DNA of 64,000 bases from Oncomelania hupensis (Eukaryota; Mollusca; Gastropoda; Littorinimorpha; Pomatiopsidae). Location: positions 7,657,484-7,721,483 of the forward strand of contig CM072512.1 of NCBI GenBank assembly GCA_036898135.1, given 5' to 3'. Below the pieces are notes generated by a model. That model saw nothing but the letters and a program-made list of their open reading frames with translations, was not told the origin of the DNA and did no database searches. The translations under genes were made by a program, and so were the position numbers. This document shows, piece after piece, positions 63,940 through 64,000 of this stretch. Position 1 is the first letter of the stretch. Each line of letters starts with the position of its first letter.

Positions 63940-64000
63940 TCTCTCTCCCTTTGTACCTGAGCTTTAGATGAACTGAGAAACTTTCACAAGAATCAAATGT
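62729..64000 (+). other. KAT6 3' UTR / downstream flank
   Basis: No further gene. Contains ATTAAA at about 63318 (possible weak polyadenylation signal) but no clear AATAAA. (CT)n at 63878-63951. The transcript end may lie beyond the window. Confidence 0.5.
63878..63951. repeat. (CT)n microsatellite
   Basis: CT dinucleotides with one ACT interruption, in the KAT6 3' flank. Confidence 0.95.

Overview
This is eukaryotic, metazoan DNA. It is intron-rich and AT-rich, with many SINEs, DNA-transposon relics and long (CT)n/(GA)n tracts. The repeats (tRNA-derived SINEs ending in a GCGCTATATAA tail, non-LTR elements with TATCC-type tails, frequent TAGGCCTA) look lophotrochozoan. A mollusc, perhaps a gastropod, is my best guess, but that is inference only.

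There is one host gene. From about 21.1 kb to beyond 62.7 kb on the + strand lies a MYST-family histone acetyltransferase of the KAT6 (MOZ/MORF/Enok) type. I resolved 19 coding exons. Every join has GT/AG ends and compatible phase, and the coding length sums to 7,269 nt (2,422 residues plus stop). Domain order is: two N-terminal winged helices (exon 1), a double PHD finger (exons 2-5), a long basic/serine-rich linker (exon 6), the MYST catalytic domain with its C2HC zinc finger (exons 8-14), AT-hook-like repeats (exon 17), and a giant last exon with acidic, TPQQ, QAHSQ and Ser/Met-rich regions ending in MRR. In other animals this protein works with BRPF, ING5 and MEAF6 and acetylates H3 (mainly K23, also K14/K9).

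Layout: 1-18 kb is intergenic and almost all mobile DNA (hAT elements, a Harbinger relic, several copies of one non-LTR retrotransposon, SINEs, fold-back structures, microsatellites). 18-21.1 kb is largely unique AT-rich DNA that may hold the promoter and an untranslated first exon. 21.1-62.7 kb is the KAT6 gene, with introns carrying hAT, piggyBac-like, Tigger-like, SINE and retrotransposon insertions, many datable by target-site duplications. 62.7-64 kb is the 3' UTR or downstream flank.

No novel multigene system is evident. The strongest unusual signals are: a six-copy 56-bp repeat that multiplies the 3' splice site of catalytic exon 14, where every decoy copy leads to an immediate in-frame stop; a second duplicated splice acceptor at exon 8; an unclassified 4.1-kb element with 13-bp inverted termini; an LTR-like block with a heat-shock-element-like motif; a cluster of AAGGTCA half-sites; and nested insertions that can be ordered in time by comparison with an uninserted intronic copy. 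All calls come from reading the sequence; no search was run.
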